A stretch of 64,000 nucleotides of DNA, from assembly GCA_944472135.2 (NCBI GenBank), contig OX235264.1, positions 87,864,319 to 87,928,318 on the forward strand, written 5' to 3'. The DNA comes from Trichobilharzia regenti. Taxonomy: Eukaryota; Platyhelminthes; Trematoda; Strigeidida; Schistosomatidae. Both the position numbers and the translations under genes were made by a program. Below are positions 34,553 through 46,650 of the stretch, piece after piece. The notes beneath the pieces are model-generated. The model saw only the letters and a program-made list of their open reading frames with translations. It had not been told where the DNA came from and did not search any database. The stretch's first letter is position 1. Each line of letters starts with the position of its first letter.

Positions 34553-36171
34553 CAAGATATTTGTTGCATTTATTTGTGCAACATACTCATATGAAAGAAA
34601 ATAATAATAATAATGTGGTGAATGCTACTTATAATCAGATATAAGTAGTATATCAGTAGGCAAATTTAAAAAAGTACCAGTATGTTTGGACACTAGAAAA
34701 GGCAATCGAAGTAGAGAACTGTAAGAAAAACGTTACAAACATTGTAAAGAATCAAATGTGTTTATATTCGACTTTTTTGCAAATTATGTGTCTTCTTGCT
34801 TACAATAACACTGACCACTGACGATAGGGAAAGATGAAACAATTTCAGCAAATCATCAAGTGCACAATTAATCTGCCTATTTAAAAATAAGAAGAATTCA
34901 GGTAGTTCTGTAAATGAAGTCATATATCCACTAGTAAAATTGCTTAGTTCTTCGACCTACATGGTAGGAACGATTACCAATCGATATATCGTCCACGTAG
35001 ATACTTAAATAAATGCTAATTTTACACACAACAAGGTAGTATTTATTTCTCAACTTTTAAATCACTTGACCTCTAGTATTATTTTGAATACATGCAGATA
35101 CGCAAAAACTTTTTATGACAGTGACAATTCATACTTCATATCCAAAGAGTAATTCATTAGCTAATGCCCGAATTAAGTATGAAAACATTAAACTTCCCTA
35201 TGCAAAGAAATGACTACTGAGAGTAAGTGGAGTTTAGTAATCAGCAATTTTGAGCATTTCTGTAAACGCTAACGGGAATCCGAAAGCTTATACTATAGTA
35301 AGTCTCTTCGTTGTATTAACCAGTAAGGGGATAAAGGTAACGATTATTTTTTCTCTCTCTGGATAACTTAGTCAAGTAAGCTATTGTGCTCAAATGAATG
35401 CTGTTGAACTATTGCCCAAAAATCACTCATAATTAGACTTCCTAGACTACCAGTGTAAGTTGCAATGTATATCGTGGTGGAATATTTCACTCCTAAATCT
35501 ATATTTAACACACAATAACTGCCTAAAGTTTATTTATTGAAATGTCTAACTTGACAGTGAAAGTTTTTTCTGGTTGAAACTTTATTTCACATGGTATGTT
35601 GACATTCTGACCTATAAGCAATTCTTTTGATTGACAACTTCCAGCAGTGCGAAAAATAAAACATATTTGTGAATTTCTCGTTGTTTTATATGCGCATTTA
35701 TATACACGTTTTTCTCTAGTAAAAATTCCAGGTCAATCAATCCACTGTAAATATGTGAATATCTGAGTGTTTTGCGTTTTGTTTTAATTTCACTTCCCTT
35801 TTTTCCCTATTGGAACAGTAAACATTCTCCATCTTGATTTTAAGCTAAAAGATAGAGAAAAACAAATTTGCTAATTATTCTAAATCAAAGACAGTGATCG
35901 ATGATTTGTTTTTTCTAATTGACAATGATCAAATTCTTCTGCTTAAAGCAAACATATACAGGCGTATAATTTGAAATATTTAACTTTTAAAATGATGGTT
36001 TGAACACATGTTGAGTATTGTTTTATTTTTTTAAGATTGACACATAAATGAAAGATTTGTGAAACAGTAATGGTCTAGATAAAATAAATCATGTTCACTG
36101 GAGACACACACACTCACGGATGGTAGGCAGAAGCATTTACTAATAAATATTAGTGATAGTCATAGTGTACG

Positions 36172-36410
36172 GCGTCGGTGGCAAAGCGGTAAGATGCTCT
36201 CCAACCACGCCTTACGTGGTTCGGGGTGCAATCGCTGACCGACGCACCCCTTCACCTCACTAAGCCAGTAACAAGACTGGTAAATAAAAATGGTTGGACT
36301 TGAGGCTAGCAACCCCATTCTATACAAATAAATATCACTGCTACCGAAACTTCAAAGCTCTAACTTGAAGCCACCCTATGTTCCACTGGGAACATAGAGG
36401 AACAAGAAAA
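36172..36410 (+). repeat. tRNA-derived SINE (family A, RTE-type tail)
   Basis: The tRNA-like head 36172-36246 has pairing ends GCGTCGG and CCGACGC. The body includes GGTTGGACTTGAGGCTAGCA and CGAAACTTCAAAGCTC. The tail CCTATGTTCCACTGGGAACA matches the 3' end of the RTE LINE at 44303 (minus strand). The shared tail suggests it is mobilised by RTE enzymes. Confidence 0.8.
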
Positions 36411-36551
36411 CTCTGGTCTAATGAAAAGTAGGTAAACAGCTTCTAGACGGATATCTGACGTCACAACTTATTCACTCTGTAGCCTAAACGTTACATGCGA
36501 GATATTTAGTATCTCACTAGGTAGCTAAGCTTTACGTGATAATGTTATCGT

Positions 36552-36734
36552 ATGGAAAACTGGAATGAAGTGAAAAACTTTGGGCTAAAATGCATACAAA
36601 ATACAAATCTCCAGGAAGTAGTGAAATGTATCACTAATTTTTCTACTCGGATGAATAAAATGGTTGACTTGTACAATAATTTATTTTGCTTGAAACAAAA
36701 GTTCATCGATAGAGCCACTGGAAAGAAAATATAG
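36552..36734 (+). other. Short ORF, possible host exon, unrecognised
   Basis: 60 codons from ATG to TAG, MENWNEVKNFGLKCIQNTNL and onward, with an ordinary residue mix. No clear splice sites frame it, although a strong acceptor-like TTTATTTTATTTTAG lies just downstream at about 36758. The opposite strand is also open, so it may be chance. Confidence 0.15.
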
Positions 36735-37331
36735 AGGACAAACATTTATTTTATTTTAGTCTTATTGGGAACAGATCTTCCACCTAAGTACTTCATCAGG
36801 TGTAATATATATATATACCTCTGGTGGGTATGAATAGTTTGAAACTTATTAAACTGAAGTGATCTGGATACCTAGTAGATAACTCACTTGTTTGGAGCTT
36901 ACTACATCAGTTGAGAGAGTTACATTTCAGTTTGTTGGATACCTAACCATACAACGCAGCAGCTACGATTTTGTTTTTCGTATGTACATGAGACTGTAAC
37001 TATTCATAAGCATTCAGCGATCTCATTGTAATTCAGACTAACTTCTTACTGACCAAATAACATGTAAAGAAATGTTTTAATCTCCTTGCTTTTGTCTGCT
37101 GCGTATTAAAAAAATTTCAGTTATCATACTTGAATAACAACTTCTTCACCAATTTTCTCTACTTGGCAACGGCTAATCTGAATAAGTCTTTCATATTTAC
37201 GTTATCTACAGTGATCACAACAATAGGTGAAATGTTGTTTATTTTATACCAGTTTGTAAAACGTTTGTGAGCTGAATGGCCTGCATACTTTCATATTAAT
37301 TGACTTTGTGTTTTTCCTCTTCAATTTGTAG

Positions 37332-37475
37332 TTCAAGTATTGGTTTGTAGGAATTTGATTGATTTATCCAAGGATTTCATCATGAGCTGATATCAATTAG
37401 AGAACCATTGCAGTTCTCTCTATTGTTTCCTAATGGTTCTCTAACTGATGTCAGTTTCATGATGAAATCCATCGA
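37332..37475 (+). repeat. Folded hammerhead-SINE derivative, copy 2 (no ribozyme left)
   Basis: Arms 37371-37410 (GGATTTCATCATGAGCTGAT) and 37430-37470 (GATGTCAGTTTCATGATGAA) face each other with only about 20 bp between them. The outer end GTTCAAGTATTGGTTTGTAG is that of the other folded copies. The hammerhead core is absent. Confidence 0.7.
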
Positions 37476-37660
37476 CCGATCGGTCGTTAACAGTACGCTG
37501 TATGAAAGATGGTTACTTGTGTACTTCCTCGTAGGCTTTAGTTTTTTCATTATTTTATTATTAGTCTTTAAGTGAAATTAACACAGTTTGATTTGTACTT
37601 TTGCCATTGGTTTTACTTGTTAAAAATCGATTTTTGATGTGAATAACAATTTAATCTCAG

Positions 37661-37873
37661 ATACTTAAAAATGGAAACAAGCGGATTTTATTTCGGCTTG
37701 TGTACCTTGTGAACCTACACGAATTGTATATCAGTGATATATCTGCAGGGAGACAGTTAAAAGAACATCTAGGCTTCTCTACACGACTCATGCCTAAAAC
37801 ACTGTATCCTGGTCTGATCATCTTTAGATTTATTCCTACTGCCAATCCAGCCTATACTGCTCATCCAGCTTGA
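37661..37873 (+). other. Exon-like open stretch, unrecognised
   Basis: After an acceptor-like TTTAATCTCAG there are 70 open codons ending in TGA: LFRLVYLVNLHELYISDISA, RQLKEHLGFSTRLMPKTLYP and FRFIPTANPAYTAHPA. The composition looks coding. No AATAAA follows closely and no donor is obvious. It may be a terminal exon or a pseudogene; I do not recognise it. Confidence 0.3.
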
Positions 37874-39789
37874 CTCTGGTTCATCAGACATCCGAATCTA
37901 CCAATCAGGATTGTAACTTCACGTGCATAAGCTTACAGATTTTTTCGAAGTTTCTGCCAAGAGCAATAACAACAACAAATCACTTGTATGGAATTAAAGA
38001 TGAGAGAAGACCTCAAATTCCTCTGGTTCTCTGAGCCTTACCATGATTTCATTTGCATCGGATTTCCCTGCCATACGATGAAACGCCTATCAACTACATC
38101 CTGACCTGCATAAAGTTTTAATAAAAACATTTCCAATCTATTTTTGCAATGAAAATGGTATTATGCTCAAGAACTACTCCCTAGTGGTTAGGACATAACA
38201 AACAAAATACTCATCCCAAGTAATCGATACCAAGTTATTAATGACAGGTTTGACAGTCAAATAATTCTCATTTCTCTAGAATCTTTATAAAATTATATTT
38301 GTTCTCTTCCTACAACTCGTATTTTTACTAACCATTCAGTTTTATACTAAAATAGGCGTTTTCCAGTCGTTTTTTTTTAAATTATTAGCTGACATGACTG
38401 CATAAAGACCTACGGATTGCCTTTTTTCGATGAAACTCCCTGAAAGTTGTGATCACTGTTGTCTAGTCTACTGACTTATCGTACTTCTATGCAATAAACA
38501 CTGGGTAACTGTGTTGATGGACAATAGTAGGGAATTCTAACTAAGCGTAGCTTTACATCACAAGCAAATGGTTAGACTGGCAGATAACTGTTTCGCCTCA
38601 TTTTGAAATTTCACATAAATGCCCACTTACAGCTTTATTTGAAGTCGAAACCAGAACCTTTAGTTTCATAATATACGAAATCAAATTGACAAACTCAAAA
38701 TACCTTTAGTTTCAGGTTGAAATTCACCAGTGTGTTTTTTCCATTCTTAACCGACTTAAAGTTTAAAAACGTTGATAAACACTGTCTATGAGTAACTGTA
38801 CTTCAACTACTTTCAAATTTAAAAAGCAGAAATTGAAAATTATTTTAAATTTGATCCCCACACTCAAGTACTGCTCTATTTACCTCGTCTTCTCTTTTTC
38901 ATTTGACTCAATGGGGACTTTTAAGCTATTCTCTGGTTGCACCAAAATTCTTATCAGTACCAGTCAGTAAGCGATGATTATCTGGTGTAGTTTTTTTGAA
39001 ATTTAGTTGTTAGGAATCATCGGAGGCTTAAGTGAGTTTTCATAATTGCATTATGACCATTGAATTTGAACATATAAAGTTTCAAGCACTTAGTAATATT
39101 TATCATAACTTTGTGATCGAGTTTAAATTTATATTGACCATCTTATCATTTGATCACATATTCCTAATTACTGTCAGAAAGGAAATTAAAAATCAAGTCT
39201 TTAAATGAGAACATCATCCTCAAGATATGACATCTGGGGAGTCTCTGAGGGACGGGAACATTCATAGTGGATCCCGTGAAATACAAAATCAGAATAAGTT
39301 CGTTAGGGTAATCAGGGTATTCGTTCCAGGAGTCAGTATACCATTAGACAACAGTTATGTTGGTCTAATGATACTTAATTTACTAAGTCACGATCACAGA
39401 TTATGTCAGGCAGTAGTCTTCATAATATTACTTTAATATATGAATTATTCAGTGAATTTTCCTAAACGCTCACTGTAAGTAAGCTCTCCGTTCACTCCAT
39501 TCATTCTATCTCTCTATTTCAGTAAAATGTTGTAATAATTTCATTGTAATAATACATCATGACAATAAATTCTAATGTATTCACTAACAAAAAGTCCCTC
39601 ATGGGTTTATGTATGCAAATGTCACTTTTATTAATGTGCACTGTTTAATTATTCTCTTTGCCTTAACCAAATGCATTTTGCTAGAGAGCATACATATATA
39701 TGTATAAATTTCCAAAATGGATTATGATTTATTGTCTGTGTATTAGCATGCATATATATAAAGATATAATCTAGCAATACTGAAGTAAT

Positions 39790-39790
39790 A

Positions 39791-39832
<42 letters not shown>
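39790..39832. repeat. AT dinucleotide microsatellite
   Basis: About 40 bases of alternating TA between ATATG and ACATATG. Confidence 0.9.
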
Positions 39833-40344
39833 GGGACAAACAATCAACGTCAATAGCCCAGAAAAATTCTGAACATCGATCATCTAACTGTCAAATAATA
39901 TATTAAAAAACTATATATGTATAGTTTTTATCCTCTTTTCCAAACTGGATTAAGTCTTTCACATTCTTTCATTTAACAGTCAGTTTTTTGTAAGTTACGA
40001 ATACTTAAGTTCTTTCCCATCCCAGACAGCTATGTAACTTATCTATGCACATCGATTCATTTACAGTAGTGTACTGATCCAGTTAGACATGATCAGTATG
40101 ATACGTTGTATCATTGTACAGTGGCCCAATTTATGACTCCTTGTATTTGTAAGGCATGTAGAAGGTAATGAAACGAGAGACAAATAAATGAAAATTTTAT
40201 GGTCAAAGGTCATTGAGTAGTATAAAATAATGCTATGTGGGAATATAGCAAGTTTAGAAATATGACATGATAAGTGAGTTGAGGGTAAAAAGCAGCTGAA
40301 CCACTGCGATCAGTTTTTAGCAATGTTATTTACAGTTTTGCAGA

Positions 40345-40955
40345 ATAAAATGATATCATTCTATTTCACAGGTTCTCATCAGCTGCAGACTACCTGAAAT
40401 TACAATGGGTACATAGATGCTAATAGCATCCCTTAATCTTTAAGTGGTGGTAGTAGAGAAGAAATACTATAAACTTGACGCATCTGAAATGCAAGCATTA
40501 CAATTTTTAGTTTAAGTTTTCATCATCAATTTATATGCTTTCAAAGTAGAAAAGTGTGGGGGTGGGAGGGGTAGGACAGAAAGCAGAAAAGATTAACAGA
40601 ACAGTGTTAGATTGTAGGTTCACACAGCAACTCAAAGAACAGAAGCGGTTACAGTTTATTAGATTAAGATTTCTCCAGTGAATTAGATGACTAATTAATG
40701 TAATCAAAATTCAGTTACCAAGGCAGTGAGAGGTTAATCACACTCTCTTTCTGTATGCATAAGTCTGGTTCGTTTGAATCGTTTGATTGAGATCGCTTCG
40801 ACAGACCGTAGTAAATTTTCTGTCCTTTGTCTATTTATTATTTGAAAGGACTTAGAAATCTCTACGAGATTATCAGTATCAGTAATACGTCTGGTAATAC
40901 ATTCAGGTAGTCTGCAGCTGATGAGAGTCTGTGAAATAGAATGATATCATTTTAT
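40345..40955. mobile_element. Foldback element with 54-bp TIRs
   Basis: The inverted repeats 40345-40398 and 40902-40955 differ at two bases (ATAAAATGATATCATTCTAT..CAGACTACCTGAA). No ORF lies inside. A G-run tract (GGGGGTGGGAGGGGTAGG) is at 40558-40575. The ends resemble PLE terminal motifs at 52328 and 61318, so a non-autonomous PLE derivative is plausible. No clear target duplication is visible. Confidence 0.7.
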
Positions 40956-41276
40956 ACTACAAATCTAGTCTCTCTTTCTGTATCGAAATTTATCAAGGGA
41001 ACCAAATGTATGAAATTATCTGCAGTCTTCGCTTATATTTCCCAACTAGCAAGCAGACATCAGTCTGGTGAAATACATTCGTCTACGCCAACCAGAAAAA
41101 CAATAACTTCACCTACGGATGCAACGTCATGGTTCGATTATTCATTGCTTTCATCCAAGCTGCGCTTGTGTCCATTGATTTCAAGTAATGGAATTCAGTG
41201 GATAAGTATGTAAAACAGATTGTTGATCTACCTCAGACAATGAAATTTTATAACATGACACTTCACTCTACTTCAG

Positions 41277-42024
41277 CACTGGCTCCGTGAGAAAAATGGG
41301 AAAGGACCGAAGATTGGAATTCTTTATTGGCTTTCTAACTTTCAAGGTCATATTTCACAGCTGATAAGTGCAGCGGACATCTCTGCTGTAGACTTCAGTA
41401 CAACTTCAAGAGGAAAATTGGGTATCCCTCTTGAACAGTAAGTGGCGTAAACTGACGAGTGAACCTTTTATACATATTCGGAGATTTTGTCAGTACAAGA
41501 ACACCAAGACTGCTATAGCTTTGCAGACGGATGAATTAATTAACCCGTTTCACTGATTTACTGCTCATAATAAAAATTATATCAATCTAGAATATCTAGA
41601 AGACTACCTTTTTATGTCTGTTACCAGCAGATCTACAAAACAACGAATGTATCTTCTGTTAAGAAGCAGGTAATATCTCCCTGCATATGTTTATTACTCA
41701 GATGAATAGAATAAAAAGAACAGGATATTCCTAATGAATGCTACTTGAGGTAGGTATCTCAAAGGATTATTCAATGAAAGTTCTAGGGTGATTTCGATAG
41801 CTCAAGATTCTAGTAACAATATTTACTTAACGGAAGCACATTTAGTGGAATACTTTCATAAAATTGTCCTATCAAAGGACTGAATACCAATCATATATAA
41901 AGAAATTTGCCTTTTGTTGGATGCCAGTTCTTGTAGCAGTACATATCTAGTTGATATGTATTCAGGAAGGTCCAAACTAGCGCGTCTTTATGGATTCATT
42001 GACTCCAAACTGCAGATTTTATAA
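41277..42024 (+). CDS. Candidate host gene fragment, three in-phase exons, unrecognised
   Basis: Exon 1 (41277-41437) follows the acceptor TCTACTTCAG and ends at the donor GTAAGT; it reads HWLREKNGKGPKIGILYWLS and on to GKLGIPLE. Exon 2 (41628-41669, 42 nt) lies between TTACCAG and GTAATA. Exon 3 (41928-42024) follows the acceptor CCTTTTGTTGGATGCCAG and ends in TAA after GFIDSKLQIL. The phases agree across all three. An upstream open stretch (40941-41213) ends near GTATGT but does not join in phase with exon 1. I do not recognise the protein. The model is by eye and could be chance. Confidence 0.3.
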
Positions 42025-43159
42025 GTTCTGTTCGTAAGACCTGTTCCCATATAATTATCGCGAGAGGATTTTCTTCCTTACCTGTCGCCACTTTCTCTCT
42101 ATCAGCATAATAACGTTTACCTTGGACCTTCATGAAATTTGATACCACCTGCCATTAGACGTCAAAACGCTCTTGTGGCAACCAAACAGATGGTACTGAC
42201 AGGTTTGAATTTTTCAGCATAAATCACTGAGTCGTTGTGGTATTTGCGTCTAGTGATCTTATCAAGGCAGGTATTATTTGCATAAATATCAGGTGTCTAT
42301 ACGTTATTCGGGCACTACTCACCAGAGTTAGTCAGAGAGGTGAAGCAGACTGGTATAAGAAATATAAGTTTTAGGTCGAATGTTACCTAATAGTTAACAA
42401 TAATTACGTAAAAGTTATCTAGAGGAACCTTTCCGACAGGAAAAAACACATAACATATCCATACAAATACACACTAGTTTAACAAAACGTGACAAATTCC
42501 TGTTAATCTAAGCATACAGTAAACTGTGTAAATAAACAAGCTAAAGACAAAAATTAATAGACTAGTAGATATATACTGATATTAGATGACGTAATGTCTC
42601 CTATGTCACTCATTTACTACAAATTAAAATTTATCGAGTTTGTTTTCTCTTAATACAACCTTGAAAATGATGCATAAATGCACACTGAAAGCAATTTTCA
42701 TAAAAATGCCTTATCGTTACACCGGTAAAGCACCATCACTAATATCAACATTTTATGCTTTATAAGAGGCGTATTTCCAAATAACAGTTATTCAAACGTA
42801 GCATATTTGTCCCACAGGGATTCAATGGGAGTGATATCCTCTAGTGTTCTCAAAATTCTGACATATGATCAAGTGAACTTTGAAACTTGCATACTTAGAC
42901 ATCCAATCAAACTATTTGATTTATGAAAAATCCCCATTCGAAAATTAATACACAGAAGACCAGTAGTTCAGCGAAGAGTCTCTTTTCGGCGAATTCATTT
43001 TCATAGCTGTACAATCGCAGTTATATATGCTTGTTTTGTTTATGTGTTTACATTAAATTTGTCGAACGAAAATACAATTAGTAAGTTCAGATGGATTAGA
43101 TGTTGATATAAGAGGATAATAACAAAAGTGATGAGTTTTGATGTTTTTGTCTACGAATT

Positions 43160-43770
43160 TTGATGGATAACCGTTTTGTAGGAAGATTTCTTTCAAGAAG
43201 TGTAGTTCTTCTTCCAGGGTATCGCGTCCGACGTATCTGTAGTTTTGTTACAGAAAATCCAAAAGCAGGAGACACCATCCGTGCCAAAAAGATCCTTTCT
43301 ACGAACCTTGAATTTAAAGGTGACCTACTCAGTGATATCCTGAGGAGGCGAATTTCGACTTCTTTAAGAAGAACTTTCTTTGCGGCAACATTGAGAGTAG
43401 TGTTCTAAAGTTGCCCGCTGATATGTAGAAGCCCAAAGGACAAAATCCCGGCACCTGACTACTTCTATGTGTATGTATCAGTTCACCCGTTGCTGTGGAG
43501 CCAGGTACATCGGTCGTTCAACATGCATCCTGTCAAAAAGGGTCAAAGGGCACTATCCAGAGTGGCTTCAGAAAGGAAGTAGTGGTCGTATAAGGTGTGC
43601 AATAATCGAACATCTCGTCAACAATGGACATTCTATATCAACAAACTCCTCCCTCAAAGTAATCTACAAAGTGAAGAACAACCTTTCTAAAACAATACGT
43701 TTCCGTCTTCTTTGCATTGCAGAAGCCCTAGCCATTCATTTGGAAGAACCGGAACTATGCATTATTATTC
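43160..43770 (+). pseudogene. PLE linker and GIY-YIG endonuclease
   Basis: 43160-43405 encodes the linker after RT (LEFKGDLLSDILRRRISTSL, then FFAATLRVVF and a stop). 43467-43808 has CGARYIGRSTC and LSKRVKGH, the GIY-YIG signature, then IRFRLLCIAEALAIHLEEPE. The RT domain is absent, so this is a deletion derivative. The ORF runs into the RTE insertion at 43775, so the last residues of the open frame are foreign. Confidence 0.75.
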
Positions 43771-43774
43771 TATT

Positions 43775-43943
43775 ATTATTGTTCCCTTGGGTTCCCAGTG
43801 GAACATAGGGCTTCAACTACACGTCTCCACTTGCTTCTGTCTTCTGCTCTACTTTTCACCTGCATCCATGTTAATCCATATTCTTTCAACTCCTCTTCAC
43901 ACGATCTCCTCCATGTCACCCTTGGACGTCCCACTCGCCACTA
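43775..43943 (-). mobile_element. RTE LINE 3' fragment
   Basis: It begins (on the + strand) with an ATT run and GTTCCCTTGGGTTCCCAGTG, and ends after CATGTCACCCTTGGACGTCC. It is a short 5'-truncated copy of the LINE at 44303, nearly the same in sequence. Confidence 0.8.
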
Positions 43944-44302
43944 ATCTATATCAGCTGGCCATTTGTCAATCTAGAGATAAGCACTTCTGCTTAATGTTTT
44001 GATAGTAGACTAGAGATGGTTTCATCTCACGTTTGAATGCATATTCAACTTCCAGAACCATTCAGGCGTCTTTATATAAGCTGTGTGACTCCCAGTCAAC
44101 ATCAAATTCCACCAGTCTTCTGGTTTTACACATAGATTCTTTCACCCACTCCATCAGGAGTGGCTTTATTGCACATTTCCGCTAACTGTAGCGTCGCAGT
44201 CCATTGCTATGGTAGTTTAATGATAAGACATTTTGGACGTCTTAGTCAACTGAACAACCACAGGAAAATTAGAAATTCAAATATGTGGAAAATCAACTCA
44301 TT

Positions 44303-46650
44303 TATTATTATTATTGCTCCCTTGGGTTCCTAGTGGAACATAGGTCTTCAACTGCACGTCTCCATTTTCTTCTGTCTTCTGCTATACTTTTCGCCTGCAT
44401 CCATGTTAATCCATATTCTTTCAACTCCTCTTCACACGATCTCCTCCATGTCACCCTTGCACGACGTCCCACACGCCGCTTCCCTTTCGGGTTCCACTCG
44501 AGGGCTTGGCGCGCGATGTCACCCAGCGGTCTCCTCAGCGAGTGTCCGATATATCTCCACTTTTTCCTGCATATTTGTTGGGCGATTGGTTCTTGTTTTG
44601 TTTGTTCCCATAATTCCTTGTTGGTGATTCTTTCCGGCCATCTGATCTTCAGTATAGAGCGATGTTAATAAAGGTCTGCAACAGGCTGTTGGAAATATTC
44701 TTTGTGACCCGCCCGCCAAGTTTCTGATCCGTATAGAAGAACTGACTGACTTTACGTTTGTATTGAAAATCCGACTGAATTTTGTTGTTGATGCTGCAGA
44801 GTGACGAAGATTTCCAGATTGATTTCAGGTTGATGAATGTGTTTCTCGCCTTCCCGATTCTCGCTCGATTTGACATCCTCGTCCGCTCCTCCTGTAGTTG
44901 AGACAATGCTCCCTAGATGAGTGAGTGAATGAAGTAACCTCTTTCAAATCCCTCCCGTTGATGGTGATTGGCGTTGGATGTTGCTGTTGTCGTTGGTTGG
45001 TTATTTTCATAACCTCCGTCTTGTCTATGTTCACCTGGAGTCCTGTCTTCACTACCTGCTTCTTCGACCAGTTTGTCGGTTTTCGCTTGTAAGTCTTCGA
45101 TTTTGTGTGACATCAAACATAAATCATCCACACGCGAAATCCAGGTCTTCTAGGTTCTTCACGTCGGTCGTCCAGGATATCCCTGTCTCCTCGTTTCCCA
45201 CTCACTGTCTGACGCATAATCCAGTATACCACAATTAGGAATATCATTGGTGATAGTAAGCACCCTTGTCTGACTCCTGTGTTTACTCCAAACGCCTCGC
45301 TGAGTCTTCCGTTGTGGATCACTTGACATGTGCCGTTGTCGTACAGCTGTTGAATAAGGTTGATGAATATTTGGGGTACGCCATAGTACTCGAGTAATTT
45401 CCAAATTACTTCACGATCAACGCTGTCGAAGGCCTTCTCAAAGTCTATAAAGTTGAGGTAGAGGTTTGATTGCCATTCCATGCTTTGTTCGATGATGATG
45501 CGTAGAGTTGCAATTTGGTCAGTACATGATTTGCCTTTCCTGAATCCAGCTTGTTCTGGTCGGAGTTCTGTCTCCAGTGCGTCCTTTAATCTCTCCAGGA
45601 TGATGCGACTCAGGATTTTACTTGGCGTCGATAGGAGCATGATTCCTCGCCAGTTCTTGCAGAGTGAGCCTAAGTCGCCCTTCTTTGGTAGTTTCACGAG
45701 GTAACCTTTCCTCCAGTCAGTAGGCACCTTTCCCTCCTTCCAGACCTTTTGCAATAATGGAGTCAGCATGTCTGCTGTAGTCTCTGGGTCGCTTTCAGTG
45801 CTTCAGGGGGTATTCCATCTGGTCCGGCTGCTTTTCCAGCTTTCAGAAGCTTGATTGCATTCAAGACTTCAGCTCTCGTTGGAGGATTGGTGTCAACTTG
45901 CAGTTGTGTGCGTGCTGTTGTTGGTATTTCTGGACGGGTTGCAGGTGATGGTCGGTTCAAGAGTCCTTTGAAGTGATCCGCCCATTGTTTAATCTGTTTT
46001 TCTTCCTTGGTAATTGGGTTCCCTTGGCTGTCTTTTATAGGTTTCGCTTGTGTTGATCTCTTCCCGGATAGAGATTTGGTTATCTGATATAGTGTCCTCA
46101 GGTCCCTTTTGCCTGCTGCCTTCTCAGCTTCAGTGGCGAGGTTGTCGTAGAATCGTCTTTTGTCCTTCCTAGCACTCTTCTTCACTTCTTTGTCCAGTGC
46201 TTTATAAGTTGAGCTCAGCGTCTCCTTCTCCTGTCCGTCCTTGCATTGAATCATTTTCTCTTTCACCATTCTCCTCTCTTCTATTAATTTCCAAGTGTCC
46301 GTTGAGAGCCATTCCTTGTCTTGTCTCTTCTTTCTTCCTAGAACCGTTGAACACGTTTCGTTGAGAATCGCCTTCAGAGACTTCCAATGTTCTTCCACGC
46401 ATGATTCTTCAGTGCTGTCGCGTAGTGTTTCCTGCTTTGCTCTGACAGTTGCAGTGAAGGTGTCTTTTGTGGTTGTGTCCTTCAGTAATTGAGTGTTGAA
46501 CTTGCATTGTGGCCTATCTCCAGCTATCCTCGAGGCTTTTAGTTTCACCTTGAAAGTCCCTTGTACTAGATAGTGGTCTGAACCCACATCTGCTCCTCTC
46601 CTCGACCTTGTGTCCAGTAGACTCCGTCTCCACTTTCTTGAACTATGCAT
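44303..46650 (-). mobile_element. RTE (SR2-like) LINE, 5'-truncated
   Basis: The 3' end is an ATT repeat after CCTAGGAACCCAAGGGAGCA (minus strand). The 5' end stops inside the endonuclease domain at about 46645. It is nested in PLE2. The SINE family A tails match this 3' end. Confidence 0.85.
44519..46650 (-). pseudogene. RTE endonuclease end and reverse transcriptase, broken
   Basis: 46650-45763 holds the end of the endonuclease (RRGADVGSDHYLV) and the long basic linker up to LLKAGKAAGPDGIPPEALKA. One lost base shifts the frame there. RT continues at 45769-45113 with LPKKGDLGSLCKNWRGIMLL, FEKAFDSVD and TGVRQGCLLSP. The catalytic FADD box is split by a 4-nt insertion at 45129-45132: the DNA reads through LDFA, then DDLCLMSH in the next frame. 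Further pieces to 44519 give the C-terminal part (EVTSF, KARNTFINLKSIW). The enzyme cannot be made. Confidence 0.85.

Noticed and set aside
39649..39843. 64-codon minus-strand ORF
   Set aside because: Translation of the AT microsatellite (alternating Tyr and Ile).
40902..40955. Active hammerhead ribozyme in the foldback ends
   Set aside because: CTGATGA and GAAA boxes are present, but the 8 nt between them cannot form stem II.
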